Below are positions 31,983 to 41,391 of a stretch of DNA of 64,000 nucleotides, one piece after another. Numbering within the stretch: position 1 is the stretch's first letter; each line of letters opens with the position of its first letter. Origin of the DNA: Agrococcus casei LMG 22410 (GTDB taxonomy: Bacteria > Actinomycetota > Actinomycetes > Actinomycetales > Microbacteriaceae); assembly GCF_900163565.1 (NCBI RefSeq), contig NZ_FUHU01000020.1, positions 62,001 through 126,000 on the forward strand, read 5' to 3'. The position numbers and the translations under genes are program-made. Below the pieces are notes generated by a model that was not told the DNA's origin, made no database searches, and saw nothing but the letters and a program-made list of their open reading frames with translations.

Positions 31983-33496
31983 GTCCGAAGCGCGCTCCGG
32001 CACCGCCGCCCGAGATACCCGGCTACGACTTCATCCAGCTGCTGGGGTCGGGCGGCTTCGCTGATGTGTACCTGTACCAGCAGGCGCTGCCCAGCAGGCG
32101 CGTTGCGATCAAGGTGCTGCTGCAGTCGCAGGTGAACCAGAACGCGATCGAGAACTTTCGCAACGAGGCCAACCTCATGGCGCAGCTCTCGGAGCACCCG
32201 TCGATCGTCACGATCTACGGTGCCGCGGTCACGCCCGACGGGCGGCCGTACCTGGCGATGGAGTACGCGCCGAAGGCCAACCTCGGGCAACGGTATCAGC
32301 GCGAGCGCTTCTCGGTCCCTGAGGTGCTCACGCTCGGCGTGCAGATCGCGGGCGCCGTCGAGACCGCACACCGCGCCGGCATCCTGCACCGCGACATCAA
32401 GCCCGCGAACATCCTCGTCACCGCCTACAACCGGCCGGCGCTGACCGACTTCGGCATCGCGACCTCCGGCACTGTGAGCGACCAGGAGACCGGCATGTCG
32501 GTGCCGTGGTCGCCGCCCGAGGCGTTTGCCAGCCAGCCTTGGGCCGGCCCCGAGTCAGACGTGTTCTCGCTGGCCGCCACGCTCTACACGCTGCTCGCCG
32601 GCCGCACGCCGTTCGAGATGCCGGGGGAGTCGAACTCGAGCCTCGATCTGATCGAGCGCATCGAAGCCGGGGCAGTGGCGCCGCTCGCCAGAAGCGACGT
32701 GCCTCCCGAGCTCGAGAATGCGCTGCGCATCGCCATGGAGGCGGATGGGCGCAAGCGGTACTCGAGCTCGCTCGACCTGGGGCGCGCACTGCAGCGCGTC
32801 GAGTCGAGCATGGCGCTGCCGGTCACGCAGATCGATGTGCTCGACGACGCCGTCGCCCAGGGCGACATGGAGGAGGAAGACGGAGGCGCAACCCGCATCC
32901 GCGGCGTCGTCACTATCGACGCGCAGCACGCGCCGCAGCCTCCTCTGGCTGGCCCGTCCGCCGTCGTGCAGAGCAATGTTCCGCAGGCGGTCGACGACAA
33001 GACGGTCATCCGCGCGCAGGTGTTCGACCAGGCCGCTCCGCAGCAGCAGGCAGAGCCCCAAGCTCCGGCTTCGACGCCCGAGGAGCGCAAGCGCTCGCGA
33101 AAGCTGTGGATTCCGCTGAGCATCGCCGCCGCATTCGTCGTGATCGCAGTGATTGTCATCGCGATCCTGATTCCCAGCGGCGAGGCCATCGATGGCAACC
33201 CCTCGGAGCCACCGCCTCCGCCGCCGCCTGCCGCACCGCAGCTTCCGACCGGATTCACAGTGGTCGAAGAGGGCGACGACGTGACGTTCACCTGGGTGAA
33301 CCCCCAGCCCGCCGACGGCGACCGGTACCGCTACCGGTACGAGCAGACCGGCGAGAACCCCGTCACCGACTGGCTCGACGAGCCCCAGGTGACCGTGCCC
33401 AAGGACTCGAGCGGCACGACCTGCATCTACGTGCAGATCGTTCGCGAAACGGGTCAGACCTCTCAGTATGCGGAGCAGTGCAGCGATGAGCAGTGA
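31979..33496 (+). CDS. Transmembrane Ser/Thr protein kinase with FN3-like extracellular domain
   Basis: A 505-residue Hanks-type kinase. The frame is open from 31820, but the GTG at 31979 overlapping the preceding stop gives a protein starting right before the kinase fold. Gly loop LGSGGFADVY, Lys45 (VAIK), HRDIKPANIL with Asp139 and TDFGIA with Asp157 are all intact, so it should be active. A linker with Thr-rich sites follows, then one membrane helix (about 376-398) and a roughly 100-residue extracellular part that begins with a Pro run and looks like one FN3/Ig domain. It has no PASTA repeats. It corresponds to Pkb2 of the bifidobacterial PFNA cluster. The FHA proteins encoded around it are likely phosphoacceptors or readers; the PP2C at 49179 is the likely opposing phosphatase. 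Confidence 0.93.
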   Translation: MSPKRAPAPPPEIPGYDFIQLLGSGGFADVYLYQQALPSRRVAIKVLLQSQVNQNAIENFRNEANLMAQLSEHPSIVTIYGAAVTPDGRPYLAMEYAPKANLGQRYQRERFSVPEVLTLGVQIAGAVETAHRAGILHRDIKPANILVTAYNRPALTDFGIATSGTVSDQETGMSVPWSPPEAFASQPWAGPESDVFSLAATLYTLLAGRTPFEMPGESNSSLDLIERIEAGAVAPLARSDVPPELENALRIAMEADGRKRYSSSLDLGRALQRVESSMALPVTQIDVLDDAVAQGDMEEEDGGATRIRGVVTIDAQHAPQPPLAGPSAVVQSNVPQAVDDKTVIRAQVFDQAAPQQQAEPQAPASTPEERKRSRKLWIPLSIAAAFVVIAVIVIAILIPSGEAIDGNPSEPPPPPPPAAPQLPTGFTVVEEGDDVTFTWVNPQPADGDRYRYRYEQTGENPVTDWLDEPQVTVPKDSSGTTCIYVQIVRETGQTSQYAEQCSDEQ

Positions 33497-34205
33497 GAAC
33501 AAGTCGGATGTCCAGGTCGAGTTCGCCGGGGAGTGGTTTCCGGTCTCGAGCGAGCGGCCGTTCGTCATCGGGCGCGAGGGCGATCTGGCGATCGACGAGA
33601 ACCAATACCTCCACCGCCACTTTCTCGAGATCGGCCTCGCCGACCGCCTGTGGTGGCTGACCAACATCGGGTCTCGGCTGTCGGCAACGGTGTCGAGCGG
33701 CGAAGGCACGGTGCAGTCGTGGCTGGCCCCCGGCGCTTCGATGCCGCTCGTGTTCGCCGACTACGTGGTCGTGTTCACCGCTGGCCCGACGACCTACGAG
33801 TTCAACATCTCGATCACGCAGCCCGAGTTCGAGATCACCCCCTCGGTCAGGCGCCCGGTGGGCACCGAGACCGTGATGCCGCTTCGCCTCAATGACTCGC
33901 AGCGCCTGCTCGTGGTTGCGCTCGCAGAGCCGATGCTGCGACGCGACGCCGTGGGCGCGAGCGAGCTGCCGTCGAACTCGGCGGTTGCCGAGCGACTCGG
34001 CTGGACGATGTCGAAGTTCAACCGCCGCCTCGACACCCTCTGCGACAAGCTCGACCAGATGGGCGTGCAGGGCATGCGCGCGGCTCCCGGCAAGCTCGCG
34101 ACGCACCGTCGCGCACGGCTCGTCGAGTACGCGATCTCGTCTCGGCTGGTGTCGAAGACCGATCTCACGCTGCTCGACAACGAGTCGCTCAAGGCACAAG
34201 ACTGA
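33486..34205 (+). CDS. Divergent FHA-like protein with C-terminal helix-turn-helix-like domain
   Basis: A 239-residue protein; ATG 33486 overlaps the kinase gene by 11 bases. Residues about 5-95 fit an FHA-like sandwich: FVIGREGD supplies the conserved Gly-Arg, but the usual Ser-x-x-His is LHRHFLEI, so phosphothreonine binding may be altered. Residues about 130-235 are helical and contain a winged-helix/helix-turn-helix-like stretch (SNSAVAERLGWTMSKFNRRL, followed by a Lys/Arg-rich part). FHA plus DNA-binding domain is the arrangement of EmbR-type regulators, so a kinase-linked transcription factor is the best guess. DNA binding is inferred; the protein could also be purely structural. The EssC-like gene follows after 31 bases. 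Confidence 0.75.
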   Translation: MSSENKSDVQVEFAGEWFPVSSERPFVIGREGDLAIDENQYLHRHFLEIGLADRLWWLTNIGSRLSATVSSGEGTVQSWLAPGASMPLVFADYVVVFTAGPTTYEFNISITQPEFEITPSVRRPVGTETVMPLRLNDSQRLLVVALAEPMLRRDAVGASELPSNSAVAERLGWTMSKFNRRLDTLCDKLDQMGVQGMRAAPGKLATHRRARLVEYAISSRLVSKTDLTLLDNESLKAQD

Positions 34206-34236
34206 ACACCGGGCTCTGCCCACCTAGGAGTCAACA

Positions 34237-37200
34237 ATGCGCGTCAAGCTGACACTGCACCGCGACGGCGTCATGCCGACCGACATCGTCGTCACCGCCG
34301 ACTCGACCGCGACGGTCGAGAACGTGGCGAGGCAGATCGCCGAGGCCGACCCTGACAAGACGATCTGGGCTGGTGCCGACGACGTCCTCTCGGTCGCGGT
34401 CGCGCCTCCGACGCAGCAGCAGCTCGTGCCGCTCTCGCCCGACACGCTCATCGGCGAGGCGCCCATCGGCTCTGGCTTCAATGCCCGAGTCGTCAACCTG
34501 GGTCAGCGCACGTCATCGGCGGTCATGGACGACGGAACCGAGGTCGTGGCGACCCTGCACGTCTCTTCGGGGCCGGATGCGGGGGCCGAGTTCCATCTGC
34601 GTCCCGGCCAGGCGTCGATCGGGCGAGGACCCGACAACGACATCGTGCTCAGCGACCAGCTCGTGTCGAAGAAGCACGCGCGCATCGAGGTCGGGCAGCA
34701 CATCGAGATCGTCGACCTCGGCTCGTCGAACGGCATCGTGGTCGACGGCGGTCGCGTGCAGCGGCTCACCGTCATCCCCGGCCAGCCCTTCACGCTCGGC
34801 GACACGATCGTCGTGGTGCAGGTCGTCGGCAGCTTCGGCGCGCAGGGCGAGGACGCGATCCTCGAGCGCGGCGGCGCCCTGATGTTCAACCGCTCGCCGA
34901 TCGTCGAGCCGCGCTACCCGGGCGAAGAGCTCAAAGAGCCGCGCATGCCCACCGAGCGCATGAAGAACATGTTCCCGTGGCCGATGCTGGTGGCTCCGCT
35001 GCTGATGGCCGGTGCGCTGTATGCCATGACCGGTCGAGTGCGCTCGCTGCTGATCATGGCAGCGACGCCGATGATGATGTTCGGAAACTTCATCACGCAG
35101 CGCGCCCGCGCCGGTCTGCAGTTCAAGAAGGACGACGCGATCTTCGAGAAGCAGTACGAAGAGCTCGAGGAGCTCTTCTACAAGGAGAACCCGAAGGAGC
35201 GCAAGGTGCGCAGCCGTGAGGTTCCGGCGGTCGCCACCGTCTTCGACCAGGCGATGAAGCTCGGCCCCATGCTGTGGAGCCGCAGGCCCGAGCACTGGAA
35301 CTTCCTGGCGCTGCGCCTCGGCGTCGGCCGCGACGAGAGCCGCAACACCATCGGCGAGAGCGACAACCCCGAGTCGCTGCCCGAGTACATCGAGCGCGTC
35401 GAGCACCTGCGCGAGCGCTACAAGCACATCGACGACGTGCCGATCTTCGAGTCGCTGCAGACGTCGGGATCATTCGGCGTCGCAGGCCCCAAGTCGATCA
35501 CGAGCGACGTTCTGCGCGGCCTCGTCGTGCAGCTGCTGGGCATGCACGCTCCGAACGAGGTCGTGACGGTCGCGCTGACCGACCCGGACTGGACGGAAGA
35601 GCTCGACTGGCTCAAGTGGATGCCGCACACCACCAGCGAGCGGAACCCGCTGAAGGACCTCCCGCTCGCCGACTCCGCATCCAGCGGCGGCGCGCTGCTC
35701 AGCAGCCTCGAAGAGATCGTCATCGGCCGCTCGAAGGGCGGCAACGGCCGCATGAAGCCGTTCAAGGACGACTGGAACCCGATGAACTTCGGCTCCGACA
35801 TCGACCGTGCGCTCAGCGACGTGACGTTCAAGGGCAACACTGCGATCGTGCTCATCGTCGCCGGCGACCCGCCCGTCGACCGCCCGCGGCTGACGCAGAT
35901 CCTCGAGCGCGGATCCGAGGTCGGCGTCTTCGCACTGTTCGTCGCGCCCACGGTCGAGACGCTGCCGGCAGCCTGCCGCAGCTTCATCGACGTCTCGAAG
36001 GGCCTCAATGACGCGACGGTCGGTGTCGTGCGGTCGGGCGTCGTGCACGAGGGAGCTCGCGTCGAAGGCGTCTCGAACGAGTACATGACGATGCTCGCCA
36101 AGCGGCTCGCTCCCGTCGTCGACTCCTCCACCGTCATCGAAGACGCCTCCGACATCCCGAACTCGGTGATGTTCCTGTCGCTGGTCGGCAACGAGGTCGC
36201 CGAGAATCCCGCAGCGGTGATCGACCGCTGGCGCGAGAACAACACGATCATCGACCGCACGGCCAAAGACCCGCCCCGCATGAAGAAGGCGGGCGACCTG
36301 CGCGCCATCATCGGTCAGGGCGCAGCAGAGCCGATGACCCTCGACCTCAGAACCCAGGGCCCGCACGCCCTCGTCGGAGGCACGACCGGTGCGGGCAAGT
36401 CTGAGTTCCTGCAGGCGTGGGTGCTCGGCATGGCCGCGGCGCACAGCCCCGACCGCGTCACATTCCTGTTCGTCGACTACAAGGGCGGCTCCGCGTTCGC
36501 AGACTGCGTCGAGCTGCCGCACTGCGTCGGCCTCGTGACCGACCTCTCGCCGCACCTCGTGCGCCGAGCACTGACCTCGCTGCGCGCCGAGCTGCACTTC
36601 AGAGAGCACCTGTTCAACCGCAAGAAGGCCAAAGACCTGCTCGAGCTCGAGAAGCGTCGCGACCCCGAGACGCCGCCGGCGCTCGTGCTGGTGGTCGACG
36701 AGTTCGCGGCGCTCGCGGGCGAGGTGCCCGAGTTCGTCGACGGCGTCGTCGACATCGCCCAGCGCGGTCGCTCGCTCGGCATCCACCTCATCCTGGCCAC
36801 GCAGCGCCCCGCCGGTGTCATCAAAGACAACCTCCGCGCCAACACCAACCTTCGTGTGGCGCTTCGCATGGCCGACGAGTCGGACTCGAAGGACGTCGTC
36901 GATGACGAGATCGCCGCATCCTTCAGCCCTTCGATCCCCGGGCGCGGCATCGCCAAGACCGGTCCCGGTCGTCTTGTGCCGTTCCAGTCGGCGTATGCGG
37001 GCGGCTGGACGACAGAAGAAGAGGTCGTCGCGGATGTGCGGGTCGCCGAGCTGCGGTTCGGATCGACTGTGCAGTGGGAGGCAGACAAGGCCCCAGAGGC
37101 AGACCTCACCGACGAGGAGCTCGGCCCCAACGACCAGAAGCGCGTCGTCAAGACTGTCATCACGGCGGCTGACAAGGCGGGCATTCCGCTGCCTCGCAGG

Positions 37201-38928
37201 CCGTGGCTCGACGACCTCTCGACCTCGATCAAGCTCGAGGACCTGACCGAGACGAACGACTCGCAGATCGTGCTCGGCATCGCTGACCTGCCCGAGCGGC
37301 AGCAGCAGCTGCCCGTGTACTGGAACCCCGACCGCGACGGCTCGATGCTCGTCTACGGCACGTCGGGCTCGGGCAAGACGACCGTGCTGAAGTCGATCGC
37401 GGTCGCCGCGGGCATGAACCCCGAGCAGGGCAAGGCCGAGGTCTACGGCCTCGACTTCGCCTCTGGCGCGCTGCGGTCGGCAGAGCGCCTGCCGCAGGTC
37501 GGCTCGGTCATCGACGGCGAGGACGCCGAGCGCGTGCAGCGTCTGCTGCGGTCGCTGGGCATGGAGATGGATCGCCGATCGAAGCAGTTCGGCAGCGTCG
37601 ACGCCTCGAACCTCACCGAGTACCGACAGCTCGCCGACCCGACGATGCCGCGCATCATCGTGCTGATCGACAACTTCGCAGAGTTCAAGAACAACTGGGA
37701 GATCACTGCCGCCAGAGCGCCGTTCTATCAGAACTTCATGCGCATCCTGGGTGAAGGTCGGCCCCTCGGCGTGCACGCCGTCATGACGGTCGACCGCGGC
37801 GGATCGATCTCGTCGAGCGTCGCCTCGAACGTCTCCCGACGCATCGTGCTGCGCCTGTCAGAGGAGTCGGGCTACACGCTGCTGGGCGTGCCGCGAGACG
37901 TGCTCAACGAGCAGTCGGCTCCGGGGCGTGCGATCGTCGACGGCGCCGAGGTGCAGATGGCCGTGCTCACGGGCGAGTCGAACGTCGCCGAGCAGTCGAA
38001 GGCCATGGACAAGATGGCAGCCGACCTCGTCTCCCGCGGCGTCGAGGAGATCGAGGAGATCGGGGCGCTGCCCACGAAGATCCCCGTCACGAAGCTGCCC
38101 GCTCAGGACGAGGGCTTCCCGGTCTGGGGCATCGCAGAAGACACACTGGCGGCCAAGGGCTTCGACGCATACGGCACATTCGTGGTGGCTGGTCCGCCGC
38201 AGTCGGGTCGCACCAACGCCATGAAGTCGCTCATCATCGCCATGGAGAAGTTCGACCCCGACGTCAAGCTCTTCCACTTCGGCGGACGACGCTCGGTGCT
38301 GACCGACTTCAGGCCGTGGGTGCGCAGCGTCACTCGCGATGACGACGCGAAGGAGCTCGCGACCGAGCTTGCCGAGATCCTCGTCGACGAGTCGATTCCC
38401 GGACGCATCGCGATCTTCCTCGAGGATGCGCCGCAGTTTGCCGACGGCAGCGCCGACCGCGCAATGCGAGCGATGCTGCAGGCGGTCAACAAGAGCGACC
38501 ATGTGCTGTTCGGCGACGGCGACATCTCGCGCATGACGACGAGCGCAGGCATCATCGGCGAGCTCAAGCAGGGGCGTCAGGGCATTGTGCTCAAGCCTGA
38601 CACCCACGACGGCGACACCTTCTTCAAGGTGCCGTTCCCGCGCGTGAAGCGAACCGAGTATCCGGTCGGACGCGGCATCTTCGTGCAGAACGGCAAATGG
38701 ATCACGATGCAGATGCCGTTCGTGCCCGACGACTACCCCGTGCCGGCTGCCAGCGCGGCGTCGTCGGCGCCCATGCGGCCCGCGAACGACGAGCCTGTCG
38801 TCGACCCGGCTGAGGCGGCTGCCCAGGCGGCCGCGAAGGCTGCGGCAGACAAGGAGCGAGAAGAGCGCAGAGAGCGGATGCGCAGGCGCCGCGAGGCGCG
38901 CGAGAAGAGCGAGTCCGAAGGCGAGTAG
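34237..38928 (+). CDS. EssC/EccC-like FtsK-SpoIIIE ATPase of a type VII-like secretion system
   Basis: A 1563-residue motor protein. Residues about 1-75 may be a ubiquitin-like (YukD-type) domain; an FHA domain follows (about 105-200, with SIGRGPDND, SKKHARIEV and GSSNGI). Two membrane helices lie at about 247-297. Three FtsK/SpoIIIE ATPase domains come next: P-loop one GGTTGAGKSE near residue 716 with VVDEFAAL, P-loop two GTSGSGKTT near 1041 with IVLIDNFAEF, and a degenerate third GPPQSGRTN near 1319 in which Lys is Arg. FHA plus membrane plus three ATPases resembles EssC of Firmicutes more than the split mycobacterial EccC. It ends in a charged coiled tail. WXG100-like genes follow immediately. 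This is the only recognisable secretion-channel component in the window. Confidence 0.95.
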   Translation: MRVKLTLHRDGVMPTDIVVTADSTATVENVARQIAEADPDKTIWAGADDVLSVAVAPPTQQQLVPLSPDTLIGEAPIGSGFNARVVNLGQRTSSAVMDDGTEVVATLHVSSGPDAGAEFHLRPGQASIGRGPDNDIVLSDQLVSKKHARIEVGQHIEIVDLGSSNGIVVDGGRVQRLTVIPGQPFTLGDTIVVVQVVGSFGAQGEDAILERGGALMFNRSPIVEPRYPGEELKEPRMPTERMKNMFPWPMLVAPLLMAGALYAMTGRVRSLLIMAATPMMMFGNFITQRARAGLQFKKDDAIFEKQYEELEELFYKENPKERKVRSREVPAVATVFDQAMKLGPMLWSRRPEHWNFLALRLGVGRDESRNTIGESDNPESLPEYIERVEHLRERYKHIDDVPIFESLQTSGSFGVAGPKSITSDVLRGLVVQLLGMHAPNEVVTVALTDPDWTEELDWLKWMPHTTSERNPLKDLPLADSASSGGALLSSLEEIVIGRSKGGNGRMKPFKDDWNPMNFGSDIDRALSDVTFKGNTAIVLIVAGDPPVDRPRLTQILERGSEVGVFALFVAPTVETLPAACRSFIDVSKGLNDATVGVVRSGVVHEGARVEGVSNEYMTMLAKRLAPVVDSSTVIEDASDIPNSVMFLSLVGNEVAENPAAVIDRWRENNTIIDRTAKDPPRMKKAGDLRAIIGQGAAEPMTLDLRTQGPHALVGGTTGAGKSEFLQAWVLGMAAAHSPDRVTFLFVDYKGGSAFADCVELPHCVGLVTDLSPHLVRRALTSLRAELHFREHLFNRKKAKDLLELEKRRDPETPPALVLVVDEFAALAGEVPEFVDGVVDIAQRGRSLGIHLILATQRPAGVIKDNLRANTNLRVALRMADESDSKDVVDDEIAASFSPSIPGRGIAKTGPGRLVPFQSAYAGGWTTEEEVVADVRVAELRFGSTVQWEADKAPEADLTDEELGPNDQKRVVKTVITAADKAGIPLPRRPWLDDLSTSIKLEDLTETNDSQIVLGIADLPERQQQLPVYWNPDRDGSMLVYGTSGSGKTTVLKSIAVAAGMNPEQGKAEVYGLDFASGALRSAERLPQVGSVIDGEDAERVQRLLRSLGMEMDRRSKQFGSVDASNLTEYRQLADPTMPRIIVLIDNFAEFKNNWEITAARAPFYQNFMRILGEGRPLGVHAVMTVDRGGSISSSVASNVSRRIVLRLSEESGYTLLGVPRDVLNEQSAPGRAIVDGAEVQMAVLTGESNVAEQSKAMDKMAADLVSRGVEEIEEIGALPTKIPVTKLPAQDEGFPVWGIAEDTLAAKGFDAYGTFVVAGPPQSGRTNAMKSLIIAMEKFDPDVKLFHFGGRRSVLTDFRPWVRSVTRDDDAKELATELAEILVDESIPGRIAIFLEDAPQFADGSADRAMRAMLQAVNKSDHVLFGDGDISRMTTSAGIIGELKQGRQGIVLKPDTHDGDTFFKVPFPRVKRTEYPVGRGIFVQNGKWITMQMPFVPDDYPVPAASAASSAPMRPANDEPVVDPAEAAAQAAAKAAADKEREERRERMRRRREAREKSESEGE

Positions 38929-38948
38929 GTGCGGACCCGCGGCCTGCT

Positions 38949-38992
38949 GGGGACTTCTCCTCGTTGTGGAGTTTCGCCCTGATTCGTAGGCT
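38949..38992 (+). promoter_or_regulatory. Island promoter A with GGGGACTTCTCC operator
   Basis: Palindrome GGGGACTTCTCC at 38949-38960, -35-like TTGTGG at 38964-38969 and -10 TAGGCT at 38987-38992 (17-base spacing). It precedes the WXG100-like gene at 39071. The same spacing recurs in four other promoters of the island. Confidence 0.7.
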
Positions 38993-39070
38993 GGTGTCTG
39001 CGACGAACCGCTCGAATCGCTCGCCGCAGCCCGAGCATGATGAACATTCAAGTTTTCGGAGGAGAAGCCC

Positions 39071-39376
39071 GTGTCTGACGTTCTGATCAAGTGGGACCAG
39101 CTGCTGACACTGCAGGATCAGCTCAACAACATCGTTGAGGAGCTGGACAACGCTGTCGACCGGTCGAACGACCTGGAAGAAGCCATCGGGAACCCCTATG
39201 GCCGGGGCGAACTGCGCGAGAAGGCTGGCGAGTTCGAATCTCAGTGGTCGCTCAAGCGGAAAGACCTCTCCCGCGACGTCGGCAAGATCGCCGAGCATGT
39301 CAACGCTGTCGTAGAAGAGTTTCAGAAGTTCGATACCGAGGCTGCAACGCAGTTCGAGAATTCGCAGTCCGAGTAG
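39071..39376 (+). CDS. WXG100-like small secreted protein
   Basis: A 101-residue, all-helical, acidic protein with no signal peptide; GTG start at 39071 behind GGAGGAGAAG. Two long helices flank a short turn (EAIGNPYGRGEL), the helical-hairpin form of WXG100/ESAT-6 proteins, although the classical Trp-x-Gly is replaced. The second helix has EKAGEFESQW and ends FQKFDTEAA, clearly related to the protein at 51197 (VREFADNWDDNRRKF and FKAFDHDSA). It is the first gene after the EssC-like ATPase with its own promoter, and it is followed by a putative effector; it is likely that effector's secretion partner. Confidence 0.8.
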   Translation: MSDVLIKWDQLLTLQDQLNNIVEELDNAVDRSNDLEEAIGNPYGRGELREKAGEFESQWSLKRKDLSRDVGKIAEHVNAVVEEFQKFDTEAATQFENSQSE

Positions 39377-39404
39377 CCGACCACGATTGGAAGAGTGAAC
39401 CAGA

Positions 39405-40694
39405 ATGGCGCAGCCGAATTCACCAGCAGGCAACGAGATCGCTCCGCTCGACTGTGAGCCGAGCTCGATCCGCACGCGTGGCACCGCAATCGTCGACCTC
39501 GGCGAGAGCATGGTGGAGAGCGCGAGGGTGCTCAAGGGAGTGAAGGAATCTGACTACGGTCAGTTCGGCAAGGCAATTGACAAGCTTCGCAACCTCACCG
39601 ACGACACATACGAGATGCTCGACAAAGCAGGCAAGCTGTATTCGCCTACCGGAGAGTATCTGGTCACGTATGCCGATGCCATTGCGACTCCGCACTGGAA
39701 TCTTCGCGTGTACTCCGGAAACTGCGAGACGCTGTGGACTGAGTACGAGGCGCTTCCTGGCAACAAGGATGCTGACCCTGAGGCGAAGGGCGACGACAAG
39801 GACGACCCGGATGCAAAGGCCGCTGATGCTCAGAATGAGGCCAAAGAGGCCAAGTATCAGGAGTGGGTCACAGAGGCGAACTCCTACGACAGCAACTACA
39901 AAGACTGGTCCGATGCATTCGACATCGCAGTCACCAACATCGGCGACGTCCTCGACGACGGCCTCGAAGATGACTTCTGGGACAGGGTCGACCAGGTCGT
40001 GGGTTGGATTCAGACGGCACTGACGATTGCCGCCATCGTGCTCGCGATCGCCGGCATGATCATCGGTGGCCCGATCATCGCGGCGATCGCCGCTGTGGTT
40101 GCCGTCGTCACGCTCGCCCTCACGATCTATCAGGCGATCCGAGGCGACAAGGGCTGGCTTGACGTTGCTCTGGCGGTCGTCGGCGTCATACCGTTCGGCA
40201 AGGTCGGCATGCTCTGGAACAAGGCCGGCCTGAAAGAGTTCGGCAAGACTGCTGTCAAGAACTTCAACCCGAAGACGTACAAGTCTGGTGCGAGCGCACT
40301 GAAAGATGTCTGGAAGTCTGGCTCGGGCAACCGCCTCGCCACCTTCATGAAGCAGGGCGACGGCATCCTGACAGTGCCGAAGGGCGAACGAGGCGTCGAG
40401 ATCCTTTCACAGCTGGCCTTCGGCAAGAGTTCCGAGGGGCTCGGCGACTCGTTTGCCAAGCACTTCACGAATATGCGCGGAACAGGATTCTTCCCGCGTC
40501 TGCTGACAGCACCTCTCAGCTTGGTCGGCGGATCGATCGAGATCACGCACTCGTTGGTCGGTCAGGCCTTCAAGTACTCGGGATGGGTCAGTTCGATCGG
40601 TGGGCTCGGTGGCCTTGACATCCCCAGTCTGAAGACGGCGCCGAAGGCGACGACCCCGTTTGGTGAGCTGCCCGTCCTCGACATCCCCTGGTGA
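39405..40694 (+). CDS. Putative type VII effector, unknown C-terminal domain
   Basis: A 429-residue protein. The helical N-terminal part (about 1-190) contains AIDKLRNLTDDTYEML and, at 79-91, YSPTGEYLVTYAD; the effector at 51469 has the same pattern (AIDRVRDESGRVSEEI and YSVTGVALVDYAD), so both share a T7SS-targeting module. A strongly hydrophobic hairpin follows (about 195-245), then about 180 residues with no motif I know, ending in LDIPW. No nuclease, lipase or NADase signature is visible. It could be a membrane-active toxin or an envelope protein. The WXG100-like gene lies 28 bases upstream and three small genes of unknown function follow, one encoding a membrane protein that could confer immunity. 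Confidence 0.75.
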   Translation: MAQPNSPAGNEIAPLDCEPSSIRTRGTAIVDLGESMVESARVLKGVKESDYGQFGKAIDKLRNLTDDTYEMLDKAGKLYSPTGEYLVTYADAIATPHWNLRVYSGNCETLWTEYEALPGNKDADPEAKGDDKDDPDAKAADAQNEAKEAKYQEWVTEANSYDSNYKDWSDAFDIAVTNIGDVLDDGLEDDFWDRVDQVVGWIQTALTIAAIVLAIAGMIIGGPIIAAIAAVVAVVTLALTIYQAIRGDKGWLDVALAVVGVIPFGKVGMLWNKAGLKEFGKTAVKNFNPKTYKSGASALKDVWKSGSGNRLATFMKQGDGILTVPKGERGVEILSQLAFGKSSEGLGDSFAKHFTNMRGTGFFPRLLTAPLSLVGGSIEITHSLVGQAFKYSGWVSSIGGLGGLDIPSLKTAPKATTPFGELPVLDIPW

Positions 40695-40725
40695 TGCCTC
40701 CTGCCGATCCTGTTAGTGTGAAGGC

Positions 40726-41391
40726 ATGACTGCAGAGCCCGGCCGCTGGGACATAGAGTTCGACGTTCGCATCCCGGGGTGGCTTGAGATTCCGCGTCTT
40801 TCCGGGGCTGACCACGAGGGATTCGCAGACGGTGCAGTTGCGGATCTGCCCGAGCTCCTCGGTGACTCCTGGAGCCCTGAACGAGAACCGCTGGCACGCG
40901 ACATCATCCGTCAGGGACTCGAGCAGCGTGACGACAGCACTGACTTTGCATTTCAGGTCTGGTCGAGGCAGATCGATGCCGTTGCAAGTGTCGAGGTTCG
41001 GTTCGGCAGTGCTGCGGGCATGCCTGATTTTGCGGCCGACGGTTACCGAGTGCGGCCCACTGACATGGCCACGAACATCGGACCGGGGTTCGAAGCAGTG
41101 CTCACCCGGCAGATGCAGTTCGAAGACGAGGACCTGCCTGTGGTCACCGTGGCGCACGCCCTCTTCGTGTTCTCAGACGGAGATTCAGCGCTCGTGGTCG
41201 AGGTCGAGCCGACTCCGGTAGACCTGCTGCGAGTAGTCATGATCGGCCTCGGCGGGCTCCTCGACTCGCTGACCATCACTGCCTCGGACGGCACTCGTTT
41301 CTCGACCGTGCCCGATGACCCGCTGGTCGCGCTCGATACCATCTGGCCGCAGCCGAAGGACGAAGCAGCGGGGGGCGCTGAGAATGACTGA
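40726..41391 (+). CDS. Hypothetical protein, possible effector accessory/chaperone
   Basis: A 221-residue acidic soluble protein with no signal or membrane segment (a hydrophobic patch VVMIGLGGLLDSL near 180 looks buried). I do not recognise a family. Its general plan, a short aromatic N-terminus (PGRWDIEFDVRIPGWLEIP), a helical middle and a beta-rich second half, resembles the proteins at 42076 and 53535, which also follow effector genes. It starts 31 bases after the effector and overlaps the next membrane-protein gene by 8 bases. A chaperone or targeting function like that of EspG or Lap proteins is a guess from position. Confidence 0.65.
   Translation: MTAEPGRWDIEFDVRIPGWLEIPRLSGADHEGFADGAVADLPELLGDSWSPEREPLARDIIRQGLEQRDDSTDFAFQVWSRQIDAVASVEVRFGSAAGMPDFAADGYRVRPTDMATNIGPGFEAVLTRQMQFEDEDLPVVTVAHALFVFSDGDSALVVEVEPTPVDLLRVVMIGLGGLLDSLTITASDGTRFSTVPDDPLVALDTIWPQPKDEAAGGAEND

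Noticed and set aside
38191-38217. Degenerate third P-loop of the secretion ATPase (Lys to Arg) as an inactivating mutation
   Set aside because: C-terminal ATPase domains of EssC/EccC proteins are often degenerate; the first two P-loops are intact.
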